DNA from: Leptolyngbya sp. CCY15150
GTDB lineage: Bacteria > Cyanobacteriota > Cyanobacteriia > RECH01
Assembly (NCBI RefSeq): GCF_016888135.1
Contig: NZ_JACSWB010000289.1
Coordinates: forward strand, 80,086 to 144,085
Reading direction: 5' to 3'
Length of the DNA: 64,000 bases
The notes beneath the pieces are model-generated. The model did no database searches. It saw nothing but the letters and a program-made list of their open reading frames with translations, and was not told the DNA's origin. A program made the position numbers and the translations under genes. Shown here piece after piece: positions 53,862 through 61,175 of this stretch. Each line of letters begins with the position of its first letter. The first letter of the stretch is position 1.

Positions 53862-54033
53862 TCATTAGCGAACAAATACACCCTCATCGCTCAACCGATC
53901 GGCGCATCTGCTTCGACTCTTTGGGGGTGGCGTTGGGTGGCGATCGGAACGAAGATGCTCGATAACAACTCCACGGACAAGTATCAAATACAACGCTAGC
54001 AATACGTGAGTACTTAAACAACAAAATGGAAGA

Positions 54034-54167
54034 TATGCAGATCTTTGCTGTCTATCTACCCTGCAGAGGGCTATTATGCAGATTACTCGAAGCCTATCTA
54101 CCCCTAGAGGGTGAATAGACAGCAAATAATCTGCCTATTCACCTAGTAGGAGGCATATAGGCAGATT
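54034..54167. repeat. Cluster of interlocking inverted repeats
   Basis: TTTGCTGTCTAT (54044-54055) is the perfect 12-bp complement of 54115-54126. AATCTGCCTAT (54128-54138) is the perfect 11-bp complement of 54157-54167. GCAGATTA (54078-54085) complements 54127-54134, so these pairings compete. TATGCAGAT is also a direct repeat (54034-54042, 54075-54083). A pyrimidine-purine stem CTATCTACCC/GGGTGAATAG (54094-54116) sits inside. It lies just before the cassette boundary at 54186. Confidence 0.8.
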
Positions 54168-54186
54168 GGATCGATCTAATAAGTTG

Positions 54187-54957
54187 TTATGCGAAAAGGG
54201 GAGATCTTTGAGCGTTGAACAAAGAATTGCCGACAGGCTCGCGGAGTTACGCGCTCTGGGAGATGAAGTCAGGCGAACACGGAGATCTCCGTCCGCAGGG
54301 CACATGACTAGTGATTTTGTTGATGTGCAGATCGCCAACCGTTGGCTCACGAGTTGCCTTAGTCTATTCGGGCGGGTTTTTGGCGAAGATAGTGCCCATT
54401 ACAAGAGGTTGAATGAACAGTTTCCTAGTTATCCCAAGTGGCCGAATGTAGAGCAGGCTTATGGTGTGTTGCTCGCCGCCATCGATGACTTCGAGAAAGA
54501 AGCGCTTTTCTCTATCAAGCAACTCATAGAGGCGGAGGTCTTTGATGAGTTTTTAGACCAAGCTGAACAACTCCATTCGTCTGGATATTTTCAGCCGGCT
54601 GCCGTAGTCGCTGGAAGTGTTCTGGAAGATGGCCTAAGAAAACTTTGTGGACAACACAACGTAACGCTTCCTGATCGTCCCAAGCTTGATTGGATGAATT
54701 CGGAGCTCGCTAAAGTTGGCGCCTACAACAAATTAATTCAAAAGAAAGTGACGGCTTTAGCGGATATAAGGAACAATGCGGCACATGGGAATTGGGGAGA
54801 ATTCACATCCGAGGATGTCACTGCAATGATTCGAGATATCCGTGATTTCATGTGCCGGTATTTCGCATAACAAATCGTTGCAGCGGACATTTGACCCGCC
54901 ACCCATTTTTGCTGCCGCAGAAACGGGCGTCGCCTCAAATGCCGCTGAACTCAGGCG
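54187..54957 (+). mobile_element. Integron-type gene cassette 1
   Basis: The unit begins after the G of GTTATGC (54186-54192) and ends with the G of GTTAGCC (54957-54963) at an attC-like site, giving 771 bp. Its first six bases, TTATGC, are the exact complement of the R'' box GCATAAC in its own attC, which is what a circularised cassette requires. It carries a single ORF in the normal orientation. No integrase gene is in the window. Confidence 0.8.
54208..54870 (+). CDS. HEPN-like protein in cassette 1
   Basis: The 220-residue protein starts most plausibly at TTG 54208 (SVEQRIADRLAELRALGDE), preceded by GGGGAG seven bases upstream; an upstream TTG at 54166 lies outside the cassette. The C-terminal ~100 residues resemble the DUF4145/HEPN superfamily: PAAVVAGSVLEDGLRKLC, then ADIRNNAAHGNWGEF with the Arg-x4-His motif (R in IRNNAAH) of HEPN ribonucleases. 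Such domains act in RNA-targeting toxins and anti-phage systems. Its stop codon overlaps the attC R'' box, typical of a cassette ORF. The family and function are inference. Confidence 0.78.
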   Translation: MSVEQRIADRLAELRALGDEVRRTRRSPSAGHMTSDFVDVQIANRWLTSCLSLFGRVFGEDSAHYKRLNEQFPSYPKWPNVEQAYGVLLAAIDDFEKEALFSIKQLIEAEVFDEFLDQAEQLHSSGYFQPAAVVAGSVLEDGLRKLCGQHNVTLPDRPKLDWMNSELAKVGAYNKLIQKKVTALADIRNNAAHGNWGEFTSEDVTAMIRDIRDFMCRYFA

Positions 54958-54963
54958 TTAGCC
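54865..54963 (+). mobile_element. attC recombination site 1
   Basis: R'' GCATAAC (54865-54871), spacer AAATC, then the L'' side GTTGCAGCGGAC. On the 3' side CCGCTGAAC (L'), TCAGGC, and core GTTAGCC (54957-54963). CAGCGG (54881-54886) and CATTTGA (54888-54894) pair with TCAAATG (54935-54941) and CCGCTG (54942-54947), 13 bp with one extrahelical A (54887). Layout, spacings and 99-bp length are those of attC sites of class 1 and Vibrio-type integrons. Confidence 0.87.
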
Positions 54964-55039
54964 TGCCCAACCTTTCGAAGAGGTAGTTGTACCGCTCACA
55001 GGCGTATAAAATCATCCATATCTTTTAGTTGAAAGCACG

Positions 55040-55444
55040 TTGACGAGATTTGAGTTCATAGTGGATGGACCACCCGTATCACAACAGACTCGCAGGCGTG
55101 AACGTCTTAGAGCCTGGAAAATAGTGGTACGGCAAGAGGCAGAGAAATATTGGTCACCAGGGCAAAAAGCAGCTACAGGTCTAATCATGCTGCAAATCAC
55201 CTATTTCTATGATTCTGTTGCTATAGATGTGGACAATATTGTCAAGCCAATTCAGGATGCCATAATTGGATTAGCCTACATTGACGATGATCAAGTCACT
55301 GACGTTCTTGTCAGGAAGCGAAATTTGTCAGGTAACTTTAAAGTAGAAAACATGACCTCAACCCTAGCAGAAGGTTTTTCTCGTGGAAACGAATTCTTGC
55401 ATATTGTCGTAATTGAGGCTCCTGACCAAGAGGTACTGATCTGA
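55040..55444 (+). CDS. RusA-like Holliday junction resolvase in cassette 2
   Basis: The 134-residue protein starts with TTG (MTRFEFIVDGPPVSQQTRRR). FEFIVDGPPVSQQ, DVDNIVKPIQDAI with its acidic DxDN, and DDDQVTDVLVRKR fit the RusA endodeoxyribonuclease family, whose Asp residues coordinate Mg2+ and cut four-way junctions. RusA genes are usually phage-borne, but no other phage gene is here. It ends in the ATGA overlap with the next ORF (stop at 55444), so the two are translationally coupled. TATAAA at 55005-55010 is a possible promoter. Confidence 0.85.
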   Translation: MTRFEFIVDGPPVSQQTRRRERLRAWKIVVRQEAEKYWSPGQKAATGLIMLQITYFYDSVAIDVDNIVKPIQDAIIGLAYIDDDQVTDVLVRKRNLSGNFKVENMTSTLAEGFSRGNEFLHIVVIEAPDQEVLI

Positions 55445-56124
55445 TGGCAACCCCAACTGCAAACCTAGAAAGAGAGCGATTACTTCAACTAGCGGAAGAA
55501 TATCGTGACAAGGGATACGAGATTTCTTTTCATCCAAACCCTGAAGACCTACCTGATTTTCTTAGAAATTATCGCCCTGATATGATCGTGCGGCGGGGAG
55601 ATGAAGCTGTGATTATTGAAGTGAAGTCACGTCGCTCACTTAATTCCTCCTCTAGGCAGTATTTGCAGAATCTAGCCCAATCTGTGGAACAGCATCCTGG
55701 TTGGCGATTTGAGTTAGTGATGACCAATCCAGAGGACGTTGTATATTCTTCAAGAGCTGAAAGCTCTCTTCAACAGTCTGAAATAGAAACAAGACTTCAA
55801 GTAGCAAGGCAACTTGCAACACAACACCCAGAATCAGCAATCCTCTATTCCTGGTCTCTTGTTGAGGCAACTTTAAGGCTGGTTGCAGAGCATGAGGGAA
55901 TGAGTTTGCAAAGACTTGATTCGCTTTATTTAGTAAAACAATTAGTGACTGAGGGTGTGATTTCACGTCCTGAATACCAGTTACTTATGGATGCGCTTTC
56001 ATTACGTAATGCAATTGCTCATGGCTTCAAAGCAACCCAAATTACGCAAGAGTCTGTATATCAGCTAATTGATGTCGCAGAGCAATTGTTGAAAACTTTG
56101 CACATTGGTGCCGAAGCAGACTAA
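55444..56124 (+). CDS. PD-(D/E)XK nuclease fused to HEPN-like domain
   Basis: The 226-residue protein has an N-terminal restriction-nuclease-like fold (~20-100): YRPDMIVRRGDEAVIIEVKSRRSL gives Asp in PDMIV and Glu-x-Lys in IIEVKS, the PD-(D/E)XK active site. The C-terminal half (~130-220) is helical, with LRNAIAHGFKATQ carrying the Arg-x4-His HEPN motif. Paired DNA- and RNA-cleaving domains are common in defence proteins. It overlaps the RusA-like gene and ends inside the attC R'' box. The domain calls are motif-based; the function is inference. Confidence 0.8.
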   Translation: MATPTANLERERLLQLAEEYRDKGYEISFHPNPEDLPDFLRNYRPDMIVRRGDEAVIIEVKSRRSLNSSSRQYLQNLAQSVEQHPGWRFELVMTNPEDVVYSSRAESSLQQSEIETRLQVARQLATQHPESAILYSWSLVEATLRLVAEHEGMSLQRLDSLYLVKQLVTEGVISRPEYQLLMDALSLRNAIAHGFKATQITQESVYQLIDVAEQLLKTLHIGAEAD

Positions 56125-56205
56125 CAACTCAAATGAAGCGGACAATTCCGGGCCACTGGTACTGAGTTAAAGGTCATCTGTCGCCGCTGATTTGAATCAT
56201 TAGGC
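56119..56205 (+). mobile_element. attC-like site 2, degenerate crossover
   Basis: R'' GACTAAC (56119-56125) is followed by AACTC. TCAAAT (56129-56134) and AGCGG (56137-56141) pair with ATTTGA (56190-56195) and CCGCT (56184-56188), with a small GA/G interior bulge. The end reads ATTAGGC (56199-56205) instead of GTTAGGC, so the crossover G is A. It overlaps the stop codon of the preceding gene, as expected. It is 87 bp long. Confidence 0.7.
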
Positions 56206-56287
56206 GGAAAGGTTCAATTCAAATGAGCTGTAAGATATGCCGACTTGAGCACCATAAGTAAGATAAGTGCGATCGCTGATCTTGTAG

Positions 56288-56344
56288 GGTGCGTTCCCTA
56301 CTGCAACTCCTACCACCTCACGGATAGATTTTTGGGAACGCACC
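56288..56344. repeat. Inverted repeat with GGTGCGTTCCC arms
   Basis: GGTGCGTTCCC (56288-56298) and GGGAACGCACC (56334-56344) are perfect 11-bp complements. This resembles a dispersed GGTGCGTT hairpin family I recall in cyanobacterial genomes. It lies between the second attC and the LysR gene. Confidence 0.65.
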
Positions 56345-56371
56345 ATGGTCGTAAATTCCTTAAAGCAAGCC

Positions 56372-57319
56372 CTAGATAGTTCCTGAAATTGTCTTATCTA
56401 CTTTTAATGCGATCGATAATGCAAGCGATCGCAACCATTGGCAAGCTGGGGAAGTTTCAGTAGACTGATGCCAACGCATAAACACTGAAAAGTTTGAAAT
56501 CGCGAACGGCAGGGGTAGTAGTTTCAACTGTTGATTATTTACAAAGGCAAGGGCGACCCGATAGGCTAAGGTGGCAACTAAATCAGTCTGCGCCAGAATA
56601 AAGGGTGCAGTCAGAAAATGGGGAGTTGAAAGAGCAATGTGTCGTTTCAGATTTTGTTCAGCAAGGAGTGTATCTACCCTTCCGATACGATCTTGTTTGA
56701 CCGAAACAAGCAAGTGAGAAACTGATAGGTACTCCTCCAAAGAGAGAGAACTGCCAATGATGGGATGATTTTTACGGCAGACGCAAACATAGCTTTCTTG
56801 TAATAGCAATTGTTCCTGATGCCACGCAATTTTTTCAGGAAACACACCACAAGCCAGATCAATTTCACCATTATCCAGTAGAGACAGTAATTTTTGACGA
56901 TCGCCGGATCGAATCTGCACACTGATTTGAGGTGCAAGGGTCTGTATCGCTTGCATCAAGTGTGGCAGCAAGGTGAATTCTACATAATCAGACATGCCAA
57001 TTGCAAAAACTCGATCGCTCGTTGCTGGATCAAACGTGGATTGATCCAGAAGCACCACTTGAATTTGCTGCAACGCGGGGCGCAATTGTTGATGCAGAGC
57101 GATCGCGGTGGGTGTGGGGCGAAGTCCGGCAGCCGTTCGAGTAAATAAGCCATCCTTGGCTAAACTTCGTAGTCGAGCTAGAGCATTACTGGTTGCCGGT
57201 TGACTTAATCCAACTCGTTCTCCGGCACGGGTGACGTTTTGCTCCGTCATCAACGCATCAAACACGACCAGCAGATTGAGATCAATCCCTGCCAAATTGA
57301 TGTGGTGAATATTGGTCAT
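56372..57319 (-). CDS. LysR-type transcriptional regulator
   Basis: The 315-residue protein has an N-terminal winged helix-turn-helix (~10-68, LNLLVVFDALMTEQNVTRAGERVGLSQPATSNALARLR) and a C-terminal periplasmic-binding-like effector domain (~95-300). It is divergent from the DJ-1/PfpI gene with a ~70-bp shared promoter region, so it probably controls that gene and the next. NodD/LinR-type subgroup is possible. Confidence 0.93.
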   Translation of the reverse strand: MTNIHHINLAGIDLNLLVVFDALMTEQNVTRAGERVGLSQPATSNALARLRSLAKDGLFTRTAAGLRPTPTAIALHQQLRPALQQIQVVLLDQSTFDPATSDRVFAIGMSDYVEFTLLPHLMQAIQTLAPQISVQIRSGDRQKLLSLLDNGEIDLACGVFPEKIAWHQEQLLLQESYVCVCRKNHPIIGSSLSLEEYLSVSHLLVSVKQDRIGRVDTLLAEQNLKRHIALSTPHFLTAPFILAQTDLVATLAYRVALAFVNNQQLKLLPLPFAISNFSVFMRWHQSTETSPACQWLRSLALSIALKVDKTISGTI

Positions 57320-57388
57320 ATCAATTATCCATTGGACAAATCTATCATGACCGATCCAGGATGGATTTGTGTAACTTGGAAGCGCCTA

Positions 57389-58159
57389 ATGAGTCTAAAG
57401 AATGTAAACTCGGTGAACCCCAACCACAAAAAGCGGGTAGCGATCGTCATTTCCAATCCAGCCGTGTCCGTAACCACAGGTTGGCCCGTTGGGTTTTGGT
57501 GGAGTGAACTGACCCATTCTTACTACGAATTGACGGAGGTGGGCTACAGCGTTGAAGTATTTAGCCCAGAGGGTGGCAAGTGCGAACCCGATGCCATGTC
57601 TGATCCTCGCGATCCATCCGGTTACTCGGCCTCTGATCTAATCAGCATGGGATTTATTGCGACATCAAATCTCGTTAGCATGATTGACTGTACCTGCTCA
57701 GTTGATGAAATTGATGTGGCGCAGTTTGATGCGATCGTTGTAGCAGGTGGGCAAGCCCCCATGTTTACCTTTGAGAAAGCAACCGCTTTGCATGATAAAT
57801 TCGTTCAATTTTATGAAATGGGCAAAATTGCCAGTGCCCTTTGCCACGGCACTGCGATTCTGCGCTACGCCAAGCTTTCTAATGGGGAGTATTTAGCAAA
57901 AGGAAAGACTGTCACGGGATTTGCCAATGTGGAAGAAGATTTTGCAGATAAAGCCGTTTGGGAGATGAATCTTTTGCCGCGCGATCAGCATCTGATGCCT
58001 TGGCGAATAGAAGATGAACTAAAAAATATCGGGGCAAATTACGTTCAGGCCGGTTTATGGAAGGGCTTTGCTGTGCGAGATGGCAACCTGATTACCGGGC
58101 AGCAGAATTTTTCGGGCGCAGAAACAGCAAAGGCAGTAATTGAAGCCCTGGGACGGTAA
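57389..58159 (+). CDS. DJ-1/PfpI (class I amidotransferase-like) protein
   Basis: The 256-residue product starts MSLKNVNSVNPNHKKRVAIV and has the DJ-1/PfpI fold: FDAIVVAGGQAPMF, then the nucleophile Cys in ASALCHGTAIL and catalytic His. It is closest in layout to Hsp31/HchA-like glyoxalase/chaperone proteins. GGAAG lies eight bases upstream of the 57389 ATG; upstream Met codons at 57347 and 57239 run into the LysR promoter. It overlaps the next gene by one base (TAATG). Confidence 0.85.
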   Translation: MSLKNVNSVNPNHKKRVAIVISNPAVSVTTGWPVGFWWSELTHSYYELTEVGYSVEVFSPEGGKCEPDAMSDPRDPSGYSASDLISMGFIATSNLVSMIDCTCSVDEIDVAQFDAIVVAGGQAPMFTFEKATALHDKFVQFYEMGKIASALCHGTAILRYAKLSNGEYLAKGKTVTGFANVEEDFADKAVWEMNLLPRDQHLMPWRIEDELKNIGANYVQAGLWKGFAVRDGNLITGQQNFSGAETAKAVIEALGR

Positions 58160-58821
58160 TGAGGAACATAATGAAGAAAGTAATGAAGATTACCTTTATT
58201 GGAGTTGGCAATGTGGGGGCTCCCCTAGCAGATCATCTGCAAAAGCTGGAACATTCAGTCACGATCGCCGCCCGGAACCCGAATTCTCCATCCGTACAAG
58301 CTGCTTTAAGCCGCAATGCCAGTTTTAAGGTGGAGCCACCGCTCGAAGCCGTGAAATCAGCAGAGGTTGTGTTTTTAGCCACGCCGTTTACAGCCAATGA
58401 AGCGGCTCTGTCAGAGGTTAGTTCTGCGCTAGAGGGCAAAATTTTAGTGGATTGCACCAACCCAGTGGGCGCAAATTTGACTCATGGATTGAAGAGTGAG
58501 CGATCGGGTGCTGAGGTTGTCCAGAGCTTTGTTCCTGCTGCCAGGGTCGTTAAGGCATTCACCATTTACGGATTTGAGAACTTTGAGGACAATATTTATC
58601 CAGGCTATGGCGACCTGAAACCAGCGATGTTGATCGCAGGTAATGATGGGATAGCCAAGCAAACCGTTTCTACGCTTTGCCAGGAATTAGGTTGGGAACC
58701 CGTTGATGTAGGAAACCTGTCCATGAGTTTGCATCTGGAACACATGACCCTGTTATGGATTCAGATGGCGCGGGTACAAGGATTGGGGTCTGGATTTGTT
58801 TGGGCAAGGCTACAGAAATAG
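58159..58821 (+). CDS. NADPH-dependent F420-reductase-like oxidoreductase
   Basis: The 220-residue protein has an N-terminal NADP-binding motif (ITFIGVGNVGAPLADHLQKLEHSV) and the family segments EVVFLATPF and LVDCTNPVG, then a helical domain. It belongs to the F420-dependent NADP oxidoreductase/pyrroline-reductase-like fold; in bacteria lacking F420 these proteins reduce other substrates. It is translationally coupled to the DJ-1 gene by the TAATG overlap, so the LysR gene probably controls both. Confidence 0.85.
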   Translation: MRNIMKKVMKITFIGVGNVGAPLADHLQKLEHSVTIAARNPNSPSVQAALSRNASFKVEPPLEAVKSAEVVFLATPFTANEAALSEVSSALEGKILVDCTNPVGANLTHGLKSERSGAEVVQSFVPAARVVKAFTIYGFENFEDNIYPGYGDLKPAMLIAGNDGIAKQTVSTLCQELGWEPVDVGNLSMSLHLEHMTLLWIQMARVQGLGSGFVWARLQK

Positions 58822-59018
58822 GTTTAAAGGCTTAAAGAATGAAGGAAGCTCAAAACTCCATCACAGGCATTTGTCACTAACCAATCTCCGCAGCATCCTA
58901 CGCAGAGAAAACAGCCATTCACAATCTATCAAGGTGGCACAACCCTGGAGGCGATCGCCAGGTTAATATGAGAGAGCGATCGTTTTATTTTATCAGCCCT
59001 TGTATGGGGAGACTTCCA

Positions 59019-59237
59019 ATGACATTAGCTGAACTTATGTCACAAATTCAGGAGCTTCCAAAAATCGACAAGCTTCGATTGATGCAGTTTCTTGCCACAG
59101 AGCTAGTTCAGGCAGAAGACGCAAACTTCTTTGTTGCGAACCAAGAGTATCCTGTCTGGTCGCCTTATAATTGCTCAGAAGCTGCCAATGTTTTAATGAA
59201 TCTTCTAGCGACAAAGCAGCAAGAACAGAATGGCTGA
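59019..59237 (+). CDS. Small helical protein paired with an aspartic protease
   Basis: The 72-residue protein starts MTLAELMSQIQELPKIDKLR, with GGGGAG ten bases upstream of the ATG at 59019, and has two short acidic helices. Its stop overlaps the start of the next gene by eight bases, so the two are coupled. The LPKIDKLRLMQFLATEL pattern is like small antitoxin-type or assembly partners in cyanobacteria. The function is unknown. Confidence 0.72.
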   Translation: MTLAELMSQIQELPKIDKLRLMQFLATELVQAEDANFFVANQEYPVWSPYNCSEAANVLMNLLATKQQEQNG

Positions 59238-59661
59238 TCCTCAAAGATTTCCATACAAGATTATTGACAGCAGTCTTGGTATGGTCGATAGAATGCCGTA
59301 TTTGCCATTAACATTTAGCCTGAATAATCAATCCTTGGATGCTGAAGGCTTACTAGATACAGGTGCAAGCGTTAATGTTCTGCCATACGAGTTAGGACTA
59401 CAGCTAGGTTTAATTTGGGAGAATGAAACGCTCTCGGTTGTACTAGCAGGTAACTTGGCTCGATTTGAAGCTCGTGCAGTCGTTGTTGATGCTCAAGTCA
59501 GTTCATTCCCAACAGTTAACCTTGCATTTGCCTGGACACAAGCAACTAATGTGCCTTTGATTTTAGGACAGGCTAATTTCTTTTTTGAGTTTGAGGCCTG
59601 TTTCTTCCGTGCGCGTTCTGAATTTGAGATTCGTCCTAAACAGATTGGCAGTGATATGTGA
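59230..59661 (+). CDS. Retropepsin-like aspartic protease domain protein
   Basis: The 143-residue protein has the retroviral-type aspartic protease motif LLDTGASVNVLP (DTGAS, catalytic Asp), a second beta region (TNVPLILGQANFF) and no membrane segment. One such domain dimerises to form an active site. It overlaps the small helical gene by eight bases, a two-gene arrangement I recall in cyanobacteria and relatives. Its target is unknown. Confidence 0.83.
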   Translation: MADPQRFPYKIIDSSLGMVDRMPYLPLTFSLNNQSLDAEGLLDTGASVNVLPYELGLQLGLIWENETLSVVLAGNLARFEARAVVVDAQVSSFPTVNLAFAWTQATNVPLILGQANFFFEFEACFFRARSEFEIRPKQIGSDM

Positions 59662-59981
59662 GGTACGGTCTAATAATCCCGTTGTGCAACAATCGTACAA
59701 AGCCTCTTCGTTGAAGCTGGGAGATTTTTAGCGACGGGTCAATGGGGTTGTTAGTCTCTACCATGCCCATGAGTTTGCACAGGCTTGCGCGATCGCTCTT
59801 GTATCAGTCAGATAGAGAGCTTGCTTGCCAGTATATTTTCGGCTGCGTGGTTGTCGCTAGGTTGGGGAGAGCGATCGCCTGCCTATCGTTTGGGTTGATG
59901 AAGGAAGCTCGAAACCTCTACCACAGGCAGACGAATTCTTGTCATGACTGCTAAAATATCTGACGGAAGAATAAGAAATTG
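59662..59981. other. Gene-free region downstream of the protease pair
   Basis: No convincing gene is visible; a short + frame at 59742-59954 lacks any recognisable feature. GCGATCGC sites occur. The terminator-like hairpin at 59982 follows. Confidence 0.45.
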
Positions 59982-60013
59982 CCCTCCTTGGGTTCGAGAA
60001 TAACCAAGGAGGG
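59982..60013 (-). terminator. Terminator hairpin downstream of msrP
   Basis: CCCTCCTTGG (59982-59991) pairs perfectly with CCAAGGAGGG (60004-60013) around a 12-nt loop. On the minus strand it is followed by CAATTTCTTATTC, a T-rich tail. It is 116 bp after the msrP stop. Confidence 0.6.
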
Positions 60014-60129
60014 ATAAGGTGAGAAACGGTATGTGATCTCCTTTTTTCCAAGCGGGATTCAAGAGGGCTAGACCTTGGTGCGATCCACAGATCCGCTAGC
60101 TCTAGAAACCGGCTAGGTATACAGATCAG

Positions 60130-61104
60130 TTAGGCATACAGATCGGCGACGTAGTCGGCATAGCCGTTGTAGAGCAGAGAGGGCTGCTGTTCCCAGGAAA
60201 ACTCAGAGCCAGGGCCAACCAAGCGTTCTGTCGCTTGCGACCAGCGGGGATGGGGGACATCCGGCTCCACATTCGATTCAAACTTGTATTCGTTGCCGTT
60301 GATGGTGTTCCAAAACGTGGCGGGCTGCTCGGCCACAAACTCAATGCCCACCACCGACTTGGCACCCTTAAAGCCATATTTCCAAGGCACCACCATGCGA
60401 ATAGGAGCACCGTGCTGTTTCGGCAAGGTTTGCCCATAGGCTCCCACGGCGAAAAAGGCAAGGTCGTTAGCCATTTCTTCGATGCGCAGCCCTTCGGTGT
60501 AGGGCCAGGGTAGGAACGACGAACGCAGACCTGGGCCTTTGGTCACCTCGGAGTCGTAGTAGGAGGTGAAGCGGACGTATTTGGCGTCGCTGCTAGGTTC
60601 CACGGCCTCTAAGATGCGGCTCATGGGGAAGCCAATCCAGGGCACCACCATGGCCCAGGCTTCTACACAGCGGAAGCGGTAGACCCGTTCCTCTAGGGGA
60701 AAGTTGAGCAGGTCTTCTAAGCCGTAGGTGGTAGGATTCTTGACCAAACCGCCGACGTTCAGCGTCCAGGGATTGGTGGGTAAGGCCTGGGCATTTTGCC
60801 AGATGGACTTGGTGCCGCCAAATTCGTAGAAGTTATTGTAGGTGGCGGCAATTTGACGGCCGGTGATCGGGCGATCGCCCTCTCGAAAGTTGGCATTGGC
60901 TACGGCATTGAGATCCTGCACCCCTGCTAAGGGATCGCGATCGCGCTGGGTGGAGGCTTGGCAGGCTGTGAGCGGCGCTGCGGCAGCGATCGCCCCCAGA
61001 CCAATCATAGATTTCATAAACTTACGCCGTCCCCAGAAGGCGGCTTCAGCGGTGACTGGCTGGTCGATCACCTGCCAGGGTTTTGGAATTCGAATCAAGA
61101 CCAT
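60130..61104 (-). CDS. msrP: Methionine sulfoxide reductase catalytic subunit MsrP (YedY)
   Basis: The 324-residue molybdoenzyme has a Tat signal (RRKFMK at 26-31, then a hydrophobic stretch AIAAAAPLTA and Cys48, possibly a lipobox) and the molybdopterin Cys146 in YRFRCVEAWAMVVPW. It repairs oxidised methionines in periplasmic proteins. The partner haem subunit MsrQ is not adjacent. The Tat export subunit TatA is at 47.5 kb. Confidence 0.93.
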   Translation of the reverse strand: MVLIRIPKPWQVIDQPVTAEAAFWGRRKFMKSMIGLGAIAAAAPLTACQASTQRDRDPLAGVQDLNAVANANFREGDRPITGRQIAATYNNFYEFGGTKSIWQNAQALPTNPWTLNVGGLVKNPTTYGLEDLLNFPLEERVYRFRCVEAWAMVVPWIGFPMSRILEAVEPSSDAKYVRFTSYYDSEVTKGPGLRSSFLPWPYTEGLRIEEMANDLAFFAVGAYGQTLPKQHGAPIRMVVPWKYGFKGAKSVVGIEFVAEQPATFWNTINGNEYKFESNVEPDVPHPRWSQATERLVGPGSEFSWEQQPSLLYNGYADYVADLYA

Positions 61105-61175
61105 ACTGCGTCCCCATCATCTGACTAATCCTCTGCGTCTTTATCTTGACGCAATCATCAGGATCTGGGCAATGG

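Larger units (their letters stand above)
54958..56199 (+). mobile_element. Integron-type gene cassette 2
   Basis: This unit runs from the TTAGCC after the attC-1 crossover to the last base before TTAGGC at the second attC-like site. It is 1242 bp with two overlapping ORFs; most cassettes carry one. Its first six bases match the complement of the R'' box GACTAAC of its own attC at five of six positions. Confidence 0.68.

Noticed and set aside
53865-54125. An 86-residue minus frame downstream of the [4Fe-4S] ferredoxin.
   Set aside because: It runs through the inverted-repeat cluster and has no family resemblance, so it is more likely non-coding.
54166-54207. The longer TTG start for the cassette 1 protein.
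   Set aside because: It would place the N-terminus outside the cassette boundary at 54186 and in the repeat cluster, and TTG 54208 has a better ribosome-binding site.
59742-59954. A 70-residue + frame after the aspartic protease.
   Set aside because: It has no motif, no ribosome-binding site and an odd mixed composition.
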